Shown: positions 44,930 to 55,479 of the stretch, one piece after another | How the letters are laid out: each line of letters starts with the position of its first letter | Numbering within the stretch: the stretch's first letter is position 1 | From: Symbiodinium natans | Taxonomy: Eukaryota; Sar; Dinophyceae; Suessiales; Symbiodiniaceae | Length of the DNA stretch: 64,000 nt | NCBI GenBank assembly: GCA_905221605.1 | Contig: CAJNDS010000362.1 | Coordinates: 50,821 to 114,820, forward strand | Direction: 5' to 3' | Position numbers and translations under genes: made by a program | The notes under the pieces: generated by a model | Databases searched by the model: none | Seen by the model: only the letters and a program-made list of their open reading frames with translations | Told to the model about the DNA's origin: nothing

Positions 44930-46724
44930 ACAATATTCCGCTGAACAGCGAGCGCAGGCACCTTTTAGGAAGTCGTAGCATACCCTTTTGGACTGTTCAA
45001 CCTTTTTGGGGAGCTAGCGTTACTGCTGCGAGAACGACTCGTGCTTCTTGAGGGTGATCTTCCTCTCTCACGGCCACCTCGGCTAGAGGGGCGAGACGGA
45101 CGCGTAGGTGCCGGGGCCGGGACCCCAAATTTGTGTGGGACTTGGCAATCCTATCTCGGTTCTTCCTAACTCTCTCCCTGGTGAGCAAGTCCCTAATTGA
45201 TTGGAAAAGGAAGGAGTAGGTGTGAGAGGGGGATCCCTCCTTGGCACGATCGTAAATTTCTAAGTCATATTTCATACGACTAGACTTCCGAATCTGCCTG
45301 AGCAGGATGTCTCGAAGCACCATTTCCTCCGGCACGTGACTCATTCCTGCACTGACACTCTCCCAGTTGTGAAGGAACGAGGTGAGATCGTCTCCAACCA
45401 TGTTAACCTTCAACAGATCCTCAACTGAGTAGAGTGAGCCCACTTCTTCGTTAGTTTTGAAGTGTTGTTCAAAGAGGTAAAGAACCTGACGACCCCTGAC
45501 AGATCTCGTTTGGGCAGCCTCGGTTTCCTTGAAGTTCAGGATGTGTCTACCTACCGAGGTCTCCTTTCGCAACCTTGCTAAGTGCAGCCAACAACTTTGT
45601 GTCGAGAGTCACAAACTTACCAGGCTCTCTTAGCTTTTCATGCGACGCTTCCTTGTCGTAGACTTCAAGGATCCACTCGAAGGCATCATCAGGCCTATCG
45701 CTGGCTGCGCGAACAGCCTCCCGGGTTGCAGTCTTCCCGGACCTGTACGTCTCGGGGTTCGGGAAATCTGGCAGCCTGACGCTTTCGGCTTCTTTGACCT
45801 TTGGCTTATCGTCATCGGTCCTTTCGCCTTTCATGAGACGAAGGTTTTCGAAGATCGCAGCCTGTGTTGCGAGCGGAGGAGGGGTCATCAAGGGTCCTGC
45901 GGTAGTCCCTGCAGGCTGCGCTAAGCCAGCCGCATTCGTACCACTCGGTCCACCGATCGTCTGGCCTTCTGAGGGCGTTGCAGCCACACCAGCTGGAAGC
46001 TGATGTGCAGTTGTTTGACCTGAGTTCATCTGGGCCAGGAGTCCTCGCACGCTAGAGCTTATCAGATTTGGCGTTGCCACATTCGGCGCAGATGGTGCAC
46101 TCGGGAACACTGGGGTTTGGGGTTGCTGCTGCAGCGGTGCTTGATGTTGCTGAGGCTGCTGCTGCTGCTGCTGCTGCGATTCTTCTGCAAACCTGAGTGC
46201 CCTTTCCGTGCCTAAAGGTTTGTCCTCAATTTCGTCCTGCTGTTCTTTCGCACCGGCCAACATAGCATCGAACTCTTCCTTTTCGTGCCTTTGGTCGGTT
46301 TGGAAGTTTATTTCGAACTCTGAGAAGAGGAACTGCGATTGTTGTTCAGCAAAACTGTTGAGTTGTTGGTGATACTGCTCTTGCATCCTTTGAGCGAGAA
46401 GCGCCTCAGATTGTGAAACATTTTGCTCAATGCTTGCGAATCTAGCTTGCATTCCCAGTTCCCTGGTAGCAGCTTGATGTTCGAACCTTGCGAATCGCTC
46501 TTCGCATGAGTGTGCACTCTTTCGGCGAGTTCTTCGAGGTTCGAAACCCCTTGTTCGTTTGCACGGGCTTGTTCTTCCATGGCCAGTGCATGTCTTCTCT
46601 CCGCTTCTATCTCTAGAAAACTCAGTTCGGTTCTGAGTCGTGCTCTGCTCTCGTCGTGAACATGAAACACATTCAACTGTGAAAAGAAGTTCGCCGCCAT
46701 GCTGAGGTTCCGACCATCATGCAT
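44930..46724 (-). pseudogene. copia gag-like polyprotein start
   Basis: The minus frame opens with an ATG at 46724 (coiled coil, EIEAERRHALAMEEQARA), shifts frame near 46505, continues 46452-45547 with a Gln tract (SQQQQQQQPQQHQ), a Pro/Ala/Thr linker and SVRLPDFPNPETYRSGK, shifts near 45560, and continues to about 44997 with VLYLFEQHFKT, FLHNWESVSAGM and YDRAKEGSPSHTYSFL. An Arg/Ser-rich stretch and a Cys-containing piece (CYDFLKGACARC, possibly a worn CCCH zinc finger) follow. This matches the layout of gag in dinoflagellate copia elements as I know them. Confidence 0.7.
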
Positions 46725-46917
46725 GAACGTGTTAGCGAGTTGACTGCTTGAGGGTACGACTGTGGATCTAGATGCATCTCTTGTGCCCCTGCCCGGCTTC
46801 CCGTTGACGGGAGCAGCAAGGGTTGTCCTGGACGTGCTGCAGCTGCTTCTTCGGCAGGTATCAGTTCAGGTGATGCATTCTCCAGAGTCGCAGCCGCAAG
46901 CAGTTGATAACCTATGG

Positions 46918-47308
46918 TTATCAGGGAAACACCAGACTGTAGTCACAAGCACTGAGGATAGTACTACCGTTAAGCCACGCAGGAGCGAACGCTCTATTTT
47001 CTACTGCAGAGGGCTTGCGAGGTAATGCAACGGGACGATATGCACATGATGTTAAAATGCAAGGGTTATCGCAATGCAAAACTACAACTTTCGCAGCTTT
47101 CTCACCCTTTGGATCAGTCTGACCCAATTGGCCCTGGCCCTTGCCGTCTGTGCTCGGTTCCTTCTGCAAGCACGACAGCAACCCATACAGGATTGCTCCA
47201 CTACCATGAAAGCACTTTTATGCTTCTGCCATTGGCCTTGAGCCAAAAGGTCGATGTTCATGCATCTATACACTGACCTACCAACTCTATGGCCCTCACT
47301 TCCAGTCA
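46918..47308 (-). repeat. 5' LTR with possible primer-binding site
   Basis: Starts TGACTGGAAGTGAGGGCC at 47308 (minus) and shares about 85 bp with the 3' LTR. A possible end lies near 46918, where AACCATAGGTTATCAACTGC vaguely resembles an initiator-Met primer site (TGGTATCAGAGC). The end is a guess. Confidence 0.45.
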
Positions 47309-47587
47309 CAGAGCTAAGGCAAGAAATATATATATATATAGCTTGATTCTACACTCAGTTACGGCCTGGAAAGAAGAATGGCAAAAGGAGAATGGAAGTC
47401 CCATCACAAGGCCTTGCGCCTTGTGAATCTAGAATCTTAAGCCCAGCTGCGTGAAGCACTGCATCACCATAAGTGGAGGCTGCTGCGCAGGTCGCAGACC
47501 TCATGCCCCCGGGTTTTTATCAGGGGTTTTTGCATTCGCCCCTTGGCCACTAAACACCTCGGTTCTGCGAACCTACCTCATGAACTG

Positions 47588-48390
47588 TCATGAACTAGCC
47601 ACGAAAGTTCTACTTGTCATCCGGCGTCTTGCTCCACACAAAACAGGAATCGACAAGTCGCATTCCGAGCGAGTTGGGGGTGTGGCTGAGGTCAATTGAC
47701 GCCTGGGCTCCCCCAGCATCAGTGTCACGAGGTCCAGTGCTTTCAGGAAGGGCTTCAGATTGGTAACCGAAGCAAAGTTGTGGGAATTAGGGGTTGTCCA
47801 GATGAGCTGAGCCCTGGACGAGGCCCAGCAAAGCAACAATAACCTACATGAGATCTGGGATTTGCCGGAAAAGCCCAATCCCAAAAGATCCTGAATATGA
47901 ACATGACTTCAAGTCACCACCTCAAAGCCAGCTGGGGTTCAAGTGACGGCTGGGGGTACATGATCAGGTTGGGATTGGCCAAAGACACGCTGGGCAGGAG
48001 GGGACGGAGGAAGGGGAGGAACCGGTCAGCAAGGCTCTTGGACATAAATCGCTTGTCTGTTTGCGAAGCGCCGAAGTGCCCAAGTGCCGAAGTGAGCCAT
48101 GCCAAGGCACCATGACATGCTCTCCGCACGATGCCTGTAGCTGGAAGCTGCGGAGCGTCGTGGGGCCGGTGCCTTGAGGAGAACGCTTGCAAAAGGCGGC
48201 AATTTCTGGTGTGAAAGAGAGAACAGTGAACAGTGGAACGTAATGAGACAGCACACCTTCTTGGTTTCCTTGTAAGGGCGAACTGTAAAACTTCATGCAA
48301 CCGAGTCTTGTGGATTTTGCGGAGGACACTAGCAGGCGGAGAACCACAATGTATTGCAACATTTGAGGATTGCAGCGTCTCTTGATTCAT
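47588..48390 (-). CDS. Candidate gene, unknown function
   Basis: A 158-codon minus frame begins with an ATG at 48390 (MNQETLQSSNVAIHC) and contains FMSKSLADRFLPFLRPLLPS before a stop at 47914. A second frame (about 47823-47588) follows GTCCAG|GGCTC and contains HNFASVTNLKPFLKALDLV, ending in a stop at 47588. Both look protein-like and could be two exons. No domain is recognised. Confidence 0.38.
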
Positions 48391-48454
48391 CGTTTTACCA
48401 CGAAGTTTTGCAACTGAAAGTCGGTATGAAGAAAAGGGACCTCTTCTTCAAGGC

Positions 48455-48819
48455 TGCAGGATCAAAAAAAACAAAAAATGGATCAAAAAAAGCAGCCCAG
48501 GATCAAAAAAAATAGAAAAGGGTCAAAACAATAATGAACTTCGAACGTTCGAGTACTAAACCTCGAGTTGTGGTACGTTTTCGGAACCCGATCGAGGACC
48601 CTCTCACAAGAAACGCGCGGCGAGGCGCCAAAACTCGAGTTTTGGAAAGGTTTTCCGGGCACGATTGACGACCCTCTCACACTCACACGAAACGCATCTC
48701 GAGGCGCAAAAATTCGAGTTTTTGTACGTTTTCGGAGCACGGTCGACAACCCTCTCACACGAAACGCATCTCGAGGCGCAAAAACTAGAGTTTTGGTACG
48801 TTGTTCCCGATGCAATCGA

Positions 48820-48855
<36 letters not shown>

Positions 48856-48938
48856 GTTATTAATAATAATGTTAATGGAGGAGTAGGAGCAGTAGTAGTA
48901 GGAGCAGCAGCAGCAGCAGCAGGAGTAGTAGTAGTAGC

Positions 48939-48979
<41 letters not shown>

Positions 48980-49043
48980 CAGAAGTAGTAGTAGTCGTAG
49001 TCGTAGTCGTAGTCGTAGAAGTAGCAGTAGCAGTAGCAGTAGC

Positions 49044-49138
<95 letters not shown>

Positions 49139-50075
49139 ACACGCAGTTGCAAACACAATGCTCGCATCATGGGTCTCGAAAAGACGCGTATGCTTTGAAG
49201 CATATTAATTTCGAACAGACGCTTATTTTTCGCGCGCGACTTAAAAAGCGGGGGGGGTGGGGGGGTGGGGGGGGGGGGGGCGCAGCCCGCCCCCGTTTGC
49301 AAACACAATCCTCGCATCATGGCTTTCGATACACGCGTATGCCTTGAAGCAAGCTTGTGCGACTTCAAAAAAGAAGCCAAGAAGCCAAGAAGCCAAGAAG
49401 CCAAGAAGCCAAGAAGCCAAAAAGCTAAAAGCCGAGGAGAGCCAGGAAGCCAGGAAGCCAGGAAGCCAAGAAGCCAAGAAGCCAAGAAGCCAAGAAGCCA
49501 AGAAGCCAAGAAGCCAAGAAGCCAAGAAGCCAAGAAGCCAAGAAGCCAAGAAGCCAAGAAGCCAAGAAGCCAAGAAGCCAAGAAGCCAAGAAGCCAAGAA
49601 GCCAAGAAGCCAAGAAGCCAAAAATCCAAAAAGCCAAAAAGCCAAAAAGCCAAAAGCCGAGGAGAGCCGGGAAGCCAGCAAGCGCCAGCCGAGAAGCCAG
49701 AAAGCCAAGAGGCCAGGAGGCCTAGAAGTTTTAGAATAGAAGAGAATCTAATATAACATAAAGAAGCCGCGCGGAACCGAGAAGCCACAAAGCCAAGAAG
49801 CCGCAGGAAACCAGGAAGCCAGAAAGCCAAGAAGCCGAGAAGCCGGGAAGTCAAGAAGCCGGGAAGCCAAGAGTTCTACTCGGAAAACGTGCCAGAACTC
49901 AGGTTTTTAGCGCCTCGAAACGCACGTCGTGTCAGAGGGTCGTCAATGGTGCCCATAGAATGTACCAAAACTCGAGTTTTGGCTCCTCGAGACGCGTGTC
50001 GTGTGAGAGCGTCGTCAATCGTGCTCTGAAAACATACAAAAACTCGAGTTTTGGCGCCTCGAGACGCGTTCTGAA
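48455..50075. repeat. Composite simple-repeat island 2
   Basis: Order: four GGATCAAAAAAA-type units (48461-48525); three to four units of a roughly 75-bp minisatellite with AAAACTCGAGTTTTGG (48545-48820); (TA)n (48823-48852); GTA/GCA trinucleotide array (48885-49138); the TTTGCAAACACAATG module twice around a poly-G run (49148-49358); a (GCCAAGAA)n array (49370-49870); then two to three units of the same CTCGAG minisatellite in the opposite orientation (49870-50070). Very long ORFs here are artefacts of 3- and 8-bp repeats. Confidence 0.82.
49370..49870 (+). repeat. 8-bp GCCAAGAA minisatellite
   Basis: GCCAAGAA repeats almost perfectly for about 250 bp, with worn ends. Because 8 is not a multiple of 3, every frame cycles through the same 8 codons, giving KKPRSQEA on plus and GFLASWLL on minus without stops. 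Confidence 0.93.
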
Positions 50076-51071
50076 CCCCTCAACTCCCGCACTGTTGACC
50101 CCCAAAAGCTCGAACCCGAATCAGCCCAGAACCGCCCCAACCAGTCGAACTTGCGCCGAAGACACCACGGTCGAGGAGAGGCTGCGCTTGTCTGGAGGGA
50201 ATGTTGGCGCTCGCCTTGAACCTCAGGCTCTAAGGGCCAGCAAATAGCTGGTATGGTTGGGAATGGCGGGGAAGCCTCTTGCAAGTTGGACTGAACAGTA
50301 GTTGTTACGATTTTGCTCTGGTCCTGCTAGCTGCTTAGCTCCATCTGTTTTTATTGCCTTGTTCTAGGTTTCTGTAAAGCGGTGGCTTCGACCTCCCTCT
50401 CTGCCAGTTGTTAGGGCCTTGGCAAGGCACGCCTTGCGTACAAATGACATGCTGGAGTCCTGAAGACTGTAACTGTTCCAGGCTGCAGCTGAGGGCGGCG
50501 CGCAAACAAAATTGCCAAAACACCTTCCCTACGCCGCCCATCATCAAGAGAGGCTCCGCATCCTACCCTATATGCGCTCAAACGTATACTCTTCATGATG
50601 GCTCAGCACATCCTTTGCTCAGTCCCCCAAGTCCAAACCCTCGTACAACCTCTCAGTGCTTTTGCCGGGCACGCAGGTGAACACAACTGATCTTTCAACA
50701 CCTAATGAGACTGTGTTCCTATTGCCCTTAGCTTTCTGACCAATCTAATTCCATTTATCCGGGCAGCTCGTTCCAGAGCAGCTCCCCCAACTCATCCGCT
50801 GACAGCATCTGGCCCTCATTCGGAGGTGTTTGGGAGTCTGGAGGGTCCCTGCTTTGGGGGCACTGATAGCACAGTTTCCCAGACTTTACGGTAAAGCTTA
50901 CACGTTTGTGCAATGAAAGAACAGGAATCGCACATAGGGTTGCATTACAAGAGGTTGCAAAAGGCTAGCGCAAGACCTCAGCTTGGATCTCTGATGGCAA
51001 CCGCATAGTTCGCAGTGCCAACAGGAAAGCCCCGACCGCTGGCCACGCACAACGTACGTTGCACAAGGTTA

Positions 51072-51247
51072 TTACTCAACCCTAAGCAAACGAGGAAGCC
51101 AGGAAACAGCAAACATCTGTGCCTCCAGCTGCATCCCAAATGACTTTGAGCTTTCGCCAGAAAATGGAGTATCTTCGCTTCTAGAAACACGCACTTTAAG
51201 CATTGATTCGGGGAACGAAACGTGCACCCCGGGCCCCAAAGTGACTG
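51072..51247 (-). CDS. Candidate exon, beta-rich
   Basis: After CCTGCAG|TC the minus frame contains GPGVHVSFPESMLKVRVSR and SFGMQLEAQMFAVSWLP and runs to a stop at 51072, or to an AG|GGTTGAG donor just before it. Alternating hydrophobic residues suggest a beta-sandwich. The frame stays open upstream to about 51450 but is less protein-like there. No family is assigned. Confidence 0.42.
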
Positions 51248-51504
51248 CAGGCAACATTGGGAGAGGGTAGAAAAGGATGTGGGACACGGGAACTTTCTGA
51301 TGCAGCGGCAGAGGAACACTCCGCGGCCAAGACTCTGCCTGAGCCTCTTGGGCGCATGTGACTCCTTGGAGCCCCCTCTGCCCGGTCGTAGCTTCCAGGC
51401 ACTGGCCTCCAGGTGTAAGCTGTGTGGGGTGAGTACACCTTGCTTCGCTTCAGGAGATGCACAAATTTGGAGTCAGGGCTGCAGATTTGCGTCTTCCAGT
51501 CCGG

Positions 51505-51720
51505 TTAGAACGCAGGCCGTGAACAAAAGGCAGGGAAGGCGGCGGCGTTACCCTTTTCAATGCCTACGCCCAGGCAAGTTCGGGCGTCTGAGCAAGTGGT
51601 TATACGGATAACACACCGCGCCAGACCGTGCCTGGCATCGTCAAAGACCTGCAAAAGGCGCTTGGGAGGCCACCGTCTGCTAAACATTTCCGCAAAGGCT
51701 TTGGGGGTGTCTTGCTTATT
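51505..51720 (-). CDS. Candidate exon, unknown
   Basis: A minus frame contains TPKAFAEMFSRRWPPKRLLQ and a Cys-containing tail, with a stop at 51505. It begins next to the (TA)n tract at 51745-51780. No domain is seen. Confidence 0.33.
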   Translation of the reverse strand, partial: NKQDTPKAFAEMFSRRWPPKRLLQVFDDARHGLARCVIRITTCSDARTCLGVGIEKGNAAAFPAFCSRPAF

Positions 51721-51744
51721 GTTTTCACTACTACACCAAAACAT

Positions 51745-51751
51745 AAATAAA

Positions 51752-51782
<31 letters not shown>
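51745..51782. repeat. (AAAT)n / (TA)n microsatellite
   Basis: AAATAAAT words lead into a run of TA dinucleotides, followed by a run of about ten C. Confidence 0.92.
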
Positions 51783-51785
<3 letters not shown>

Positions 51786-51834
51786 GTCACCCCCCCCCCC
51801 TACGACAGACCCCGGAATTGTATTTCCAGTCTGT

Positions 51835-52620
51835 CCAGGAAGGGGGTGGAAGACCAACACTCCAAAATTCCTCGAGTTTGCAAAAATCCGAAAATCCAAA
51901 AACTCCCCAAGTTTCGGAATTTTTGGAAACTCGAGCGAGAGCCTCAAAATCCAAAAACGCAAAATTCCTCGAGTTTCCAAAAATCCAAAATTCCAAAAAT
52001 TCCAACCCAAGTTTCGGATTTTTGGAAACTCGAGCGGGAGCCTCAAAACCCAAATACAAAATTCCTCGAGTCCAAATTCCTCGAGTTTCCAAAAATCCAA
52101 AAATTCCAACCCAAGTTTCGGTTTTTGGAAACTCGAACGGGAGCCTCAAAATCCAAAATTCGTGCTCCCGCTCGAGTTTCCGAAAATCCAAAACTTGGGG
52201 TGGTTTTTCTGGATTTTTGGATTTTCGGAAACTCGAGCGGGAGCTCGATTCTTCGATTTTGAGGCTCCCGCTCGAGTTTCCAAAAATCCAAGCCTTGGGG
52301 TGGGTTTTTTGGAATCCAAAATTCCTCGAGTTTCCAAAAATCCAAAAATCCAAAATTCCAACCCAAGTTTCGGATTTTTGGAAACTCGAGCGGGAGCCTC
52401 AAAATCCAAAATTCGTGCTCCCGCTCGAGTTTCAAAAAACCCAAACCTTGGGGTGGAATTTTTTGGATTTTTGGATATTTGGAAACTCGAGGAATTTTGG
52501 GTTTTTGGATTTTGAGGCTCCTGCTCGCGTTTCCAAAAATCCGAAACTTGGGTTGGAATTTTTGGAATTTTGGATTTTTGGAAACTCGAGGAATTTTGCG
52601 TTTTTGGATTTTCAGGCATC
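51835..52620. repeat. Palindromic CTCGAG array
   Basis: About 14 CTCGAG or near-CTCGAG sites occur in about 780 bp, each flanked by TTTCCAAAAATCCAAAA on one side and its reverse complement on the other, so units alternate in orientation and can fold into many hairpins. Longer linkers read GGGAGCCTCAAAATCC. Long frames on both strands give the same peptide themes (FGNS, KLERE) and are artefacts. Confidence 0.85.
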
Positions 52621-52629
52621 GCGCATAAG

Positions 52630-53960
52630 TAGTCTGTTACTAGTACTTCAGTAGCATTGGTTTCATCGTCATGAAACTCAAGCCGCTTCTATTTCAATTT
52701 GCGTCTAGTGCGTACTTTACTTGTACAAAACATGCTCCTTCAAGTTGTATTCATTTAGTCAATATTCAGCTAAAAAAAAACTAAATGCTCCACGCCTAGG
52801 GCGATATTTTGCCTAGTGTACATTGAATATTTCATCCATGCGTAAAAACAAAGTACGTCAGTGGACTTTCCGTATGGTATTTGATAAATACTTTGCCTTG
52901 TAAAACTACAGCTTATCTAATAACACTACATTCTTTGCCCTCAAGATAAACTCTACATACAAACTACAAAGCTAGCATCGTCCTCTCACGATTCAAAACA
53001 TAGATTAGCCCAATGCTGGCTTCTCGGGGCCTGTGAGGTGGGTGTCCCAATTGTCCCCATAATTGTCCTTTTTCCCGGTGCTCAAATATGCGATTTTAGG
53101 GTTCGTTGTTCGGACTATACCAAGAAAAGCTGAAACAAGGGTAGGTCGTTGGGAGGGGGTACCGACACTTTCCCACAGGACGATCACACTTGATGGGTCG
53201 TGTCTCTGGTCCTTTGAGTTTTTCACCTGCTACTTGACCAACAGCCTCATCGAAAGTGACTGCTCCGTCTTGTCCTCCTAGAACTAAGCCAGGTATAGAC
53301 TCACCTGGACAGCTTGCCATAGCTAAGATCACTAGGATCCTCACTTGATCTGAAAAGCTGTTTCGATTAGATCAAGGCGTGGCATGAAGCGTAGTAGCAC
53401 TTCATACATAGCATGTACTCACATAAATAATGAAAAAGTAGGTTAATAATTAAGATGAGAGAGATCACCACCTGACAATTCAACTAGAGTTCTCAAGTAT
53501 GAGAGAGAACAAACAGGAGAAAAAAAATAAAAGTGCACGCCCACAGTCCCCCGGACTCAAAAAAGGAAGGCCTGAATCGGCGCATAGAGTCCGATGCTCC
53601 TGGCATCACCTCCGCGACGAAGATGTCACCAGTGTCGCCTCGACACTAACAGCTCTGTCTTGAACAATTTGCTGAAGGGCTTCGACAGCTGTTAGGATAT
53701 CAAGTTCAGCGCGGCTCCAGCAACGTTGTTGAAAGCTGCTCGTTTATCAGAGGTGCTCGAGACTGCGAGCCTTTAATCTACAGATTTGTTGCAATCCCTA
53801 GAGCATCCGCAGAGCCAGCATGGTCTCCGCATCTTATAGACCCTAGATGCACCAAGGCTTCAGTCAATCTACGGTTTAATTTCAATCTTCAACCCCTCTG
53901 GAAATCAATGAAATCCATGCCGCTTGGCGATTTCCGTGTCTATATGTGGGTCAATAGACG
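52630..53960. other. AT-richer segment with possible broken coding
   Basis: This stretch is lower in GC than its neighbours. On minus, 53344-53200 contains VILAMASCPGESIPGLVLGG, and from about 53220 a different frame continues (TPSQRPTLVSAFLGIVRTT) to a stop at 53005. A third short minus frame at about 53725-53605 reads ELDILTAVEALQQIVQDRAV. These could be fragments of one decayed gene or mobile element, or chance. No family is recognised. Confidence 0.3.
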
Positions 53961-54523
53961 CAAAATTTGCCAGTTTATCCGAGAACGTCCGATTAACTGA
54001 TGCTGTGCCTTCGCGGAAAGTGCCAGCGGACGTCACCGAACGGCGTGTGCGAGTGTCCTAAAGTGCTGAGAAGGGGGGTTGGGGGGGGGGGGGGTTGCAG
54101 TTTTCGGAAGAAGGCCCCCTTGCAACAGGCCCTGGGGTCCCGACACTTAAGGATTCTGCTTGGGAAGTTGGAAAAGCCTCTCATTAGGATCTGCGGCTCA
54201 TACTGCGTCTAGCGTGCCCGATGGTGGTATGGAGGAGATGGTGCATGCATCCAAGAAACCAGGGCCGGTCGTGTGTCAAATGTCAGCAAGAGCCCCAACT
54301 CGACTTGTCGTCGTCTCCAGGCGCTGACGCGTGCTCCGTTTCCGGACTCGCCGTCCCTGTCTGCGCGTCTCTGGGCCGTACTTTCTTCAATCCGCTCTGG
54401 ACCACAAAGCCCAAAATTCTACGCAGACAACCCCAATGGAGCCCTACAGGGCAACTAATTTCTTTACAGGCACTGATGAACAACCCGAAGTTTCTTCACA
54501 AGCCAGAAGGAACCGCCCCGGAA

Positions 54524-54733
54524 CTAGAAGCCTGAAGCCCCAAACACAAAATCCGACCCAGCGACGACAGTGAGTTGAAACTGCATCCCGCTGGCAAAGA
54601 ACAGCTCCTCGACAAGTGGCAATCGGTTCACGACTTCCTTACCATACATAGGCCATAGCAACTCATCTAACGCATATACGATGTCTGGACCTACAGCCTC
54701 CCCTGGTAAGGGCACCGGATTCTTACGGGCCAA
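54524..54733 (-). CDS. Candidate exon, unknown
   Basis: The minus frame contains AVGPDIVYALDELLWPMYGK and NRLPLVEELFFASGMQFQL, among the most protein-like segments of the window, with a stop at 54524 and a possible GTCGG donor at about 54558. An acceptor is plausible at TACCAG|GG near 54708. The family is not recognised. Confidence 0.45.
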   Translation of the reverse strand: MARKNPVPLPGEAVGPDIVYALDELLWPMYGKEVVNRLPLVEELFFASGMQFQLTVVAGSDFVFGASGF

Positions 54734-54827
54734 CCTTCAAAAGGCACCCCGGCACACGGTGGGGCACCAAAACGGACCTCCGGTTCGGCGGCGTGCTCGG
54801 TGGCTCCAGCTGGTGGCCCGCGGCTCA

Positions 54828-54885
54828 GGGTTCAGGGTTTAGGGTTTAGGGCTTAGGTGTTTGGGCTTAGGGGTTTAGAGGAAGT
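54828..54885 (+). repeat. Short TTTAGGG telomere-like tract
   Basis: AGGGTTTAGGGTTTAGGGC and related words form a third interstitial telomere-like site. Confidence 0.75.
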
Positions 54886-55479
54886 CTGCACCTAGCGTGA
54901 GCCATTGAGCCACCGGATGAAGCCACCGAACGCCCGAGCCATGGAGCCATTGCCACGTAGGATTCATGGCTATCGCTCGTGCTCGAGGGTGTCCAAAGAA
55001 ACTCCTACCGATGTTCATGCCATACCGGGCAGGACTTGAGCCGTCCTTGGTCGCAGAAACAGAAAACACCCTGCTACTTTGCCGTTGCCCCACAAGAAGC
55101 AAAACTGGCTGCTGCGACGGGCCTACAGGCGTTGACAGAGAAGGCAGTCGCGGCAACAGTACATGCGTTTAGAGTGCCGGCTCTCCTGCTTGATCTTCGA
55201 GTCGAGATCCGCATACCGTTTGGAAACCACCTGAGGGATGAGGGGGATGGCCTTCTCAGAATCAATGGGATGGGTTTAAGAATTACTGCCAAGACAGGGC
55301 CTCAAGATGAAGCCAGATTCTGCAGCTGTACTACCTACACCTCCATGACAGCCCTGATTTGTCACCCCGCCTGGATGCAGGCTGTGCAGGCGAAGCCATC
55401 GAGACCTCTTGAAGGGCTGACATGGGTGATCTATGTGACCTACGCTACGTGCACTCTACGGAAATACGCTATGATCTAG

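Larger units (their letters stand above)
39650..47308 (-). mobile_element. Degraded Ty1/copia-type LTR retrotransposon
   Basis: On the minus strand the order is 5' LTR (from 47308), gag (46724-44930), a gag-pol linker (to about 43360), integrase start (42584-42090), an inverted block holding integrase end and reverse-transcriptase start (42090-40925, read on plus), reverse-transcriptase end plus RNase H (40900-39811), a purine-rich GGGAGGCG and the 3' LTR (from 39733). Integrase before reverse transcriptase is the copia order. Every domain is broken by frameshifts or stops, so it cannot be active as it stands. Peptide blocks such as LDSFGHTAGCEACAA and VVINMDAAAGISIGSRR resemble dinoflagellate copia polyproteins known to me. 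Confidence 0.85.

Noticed and set aside
48853-49854. Minus-strand ORF of 333 codons and matching plus-strand ORFs
   Set aside because: They are artefacts of the GTA trinucleotide and GCCAAGAA 8-bp arrays.
51779-52654. Plus-strand ORF of 291 codons and minus counterparts
   Set aside because: They are translations of the palindromic CTCGAG array; the same peptide themes appear on both strands.
54979-55479. Plus-strand ORF of 166 codons
   Set aside because: Part of it looks protein-like (VEIRIPFGNHLRDEG), but the minus strand is also open and there is no splice or domain support.
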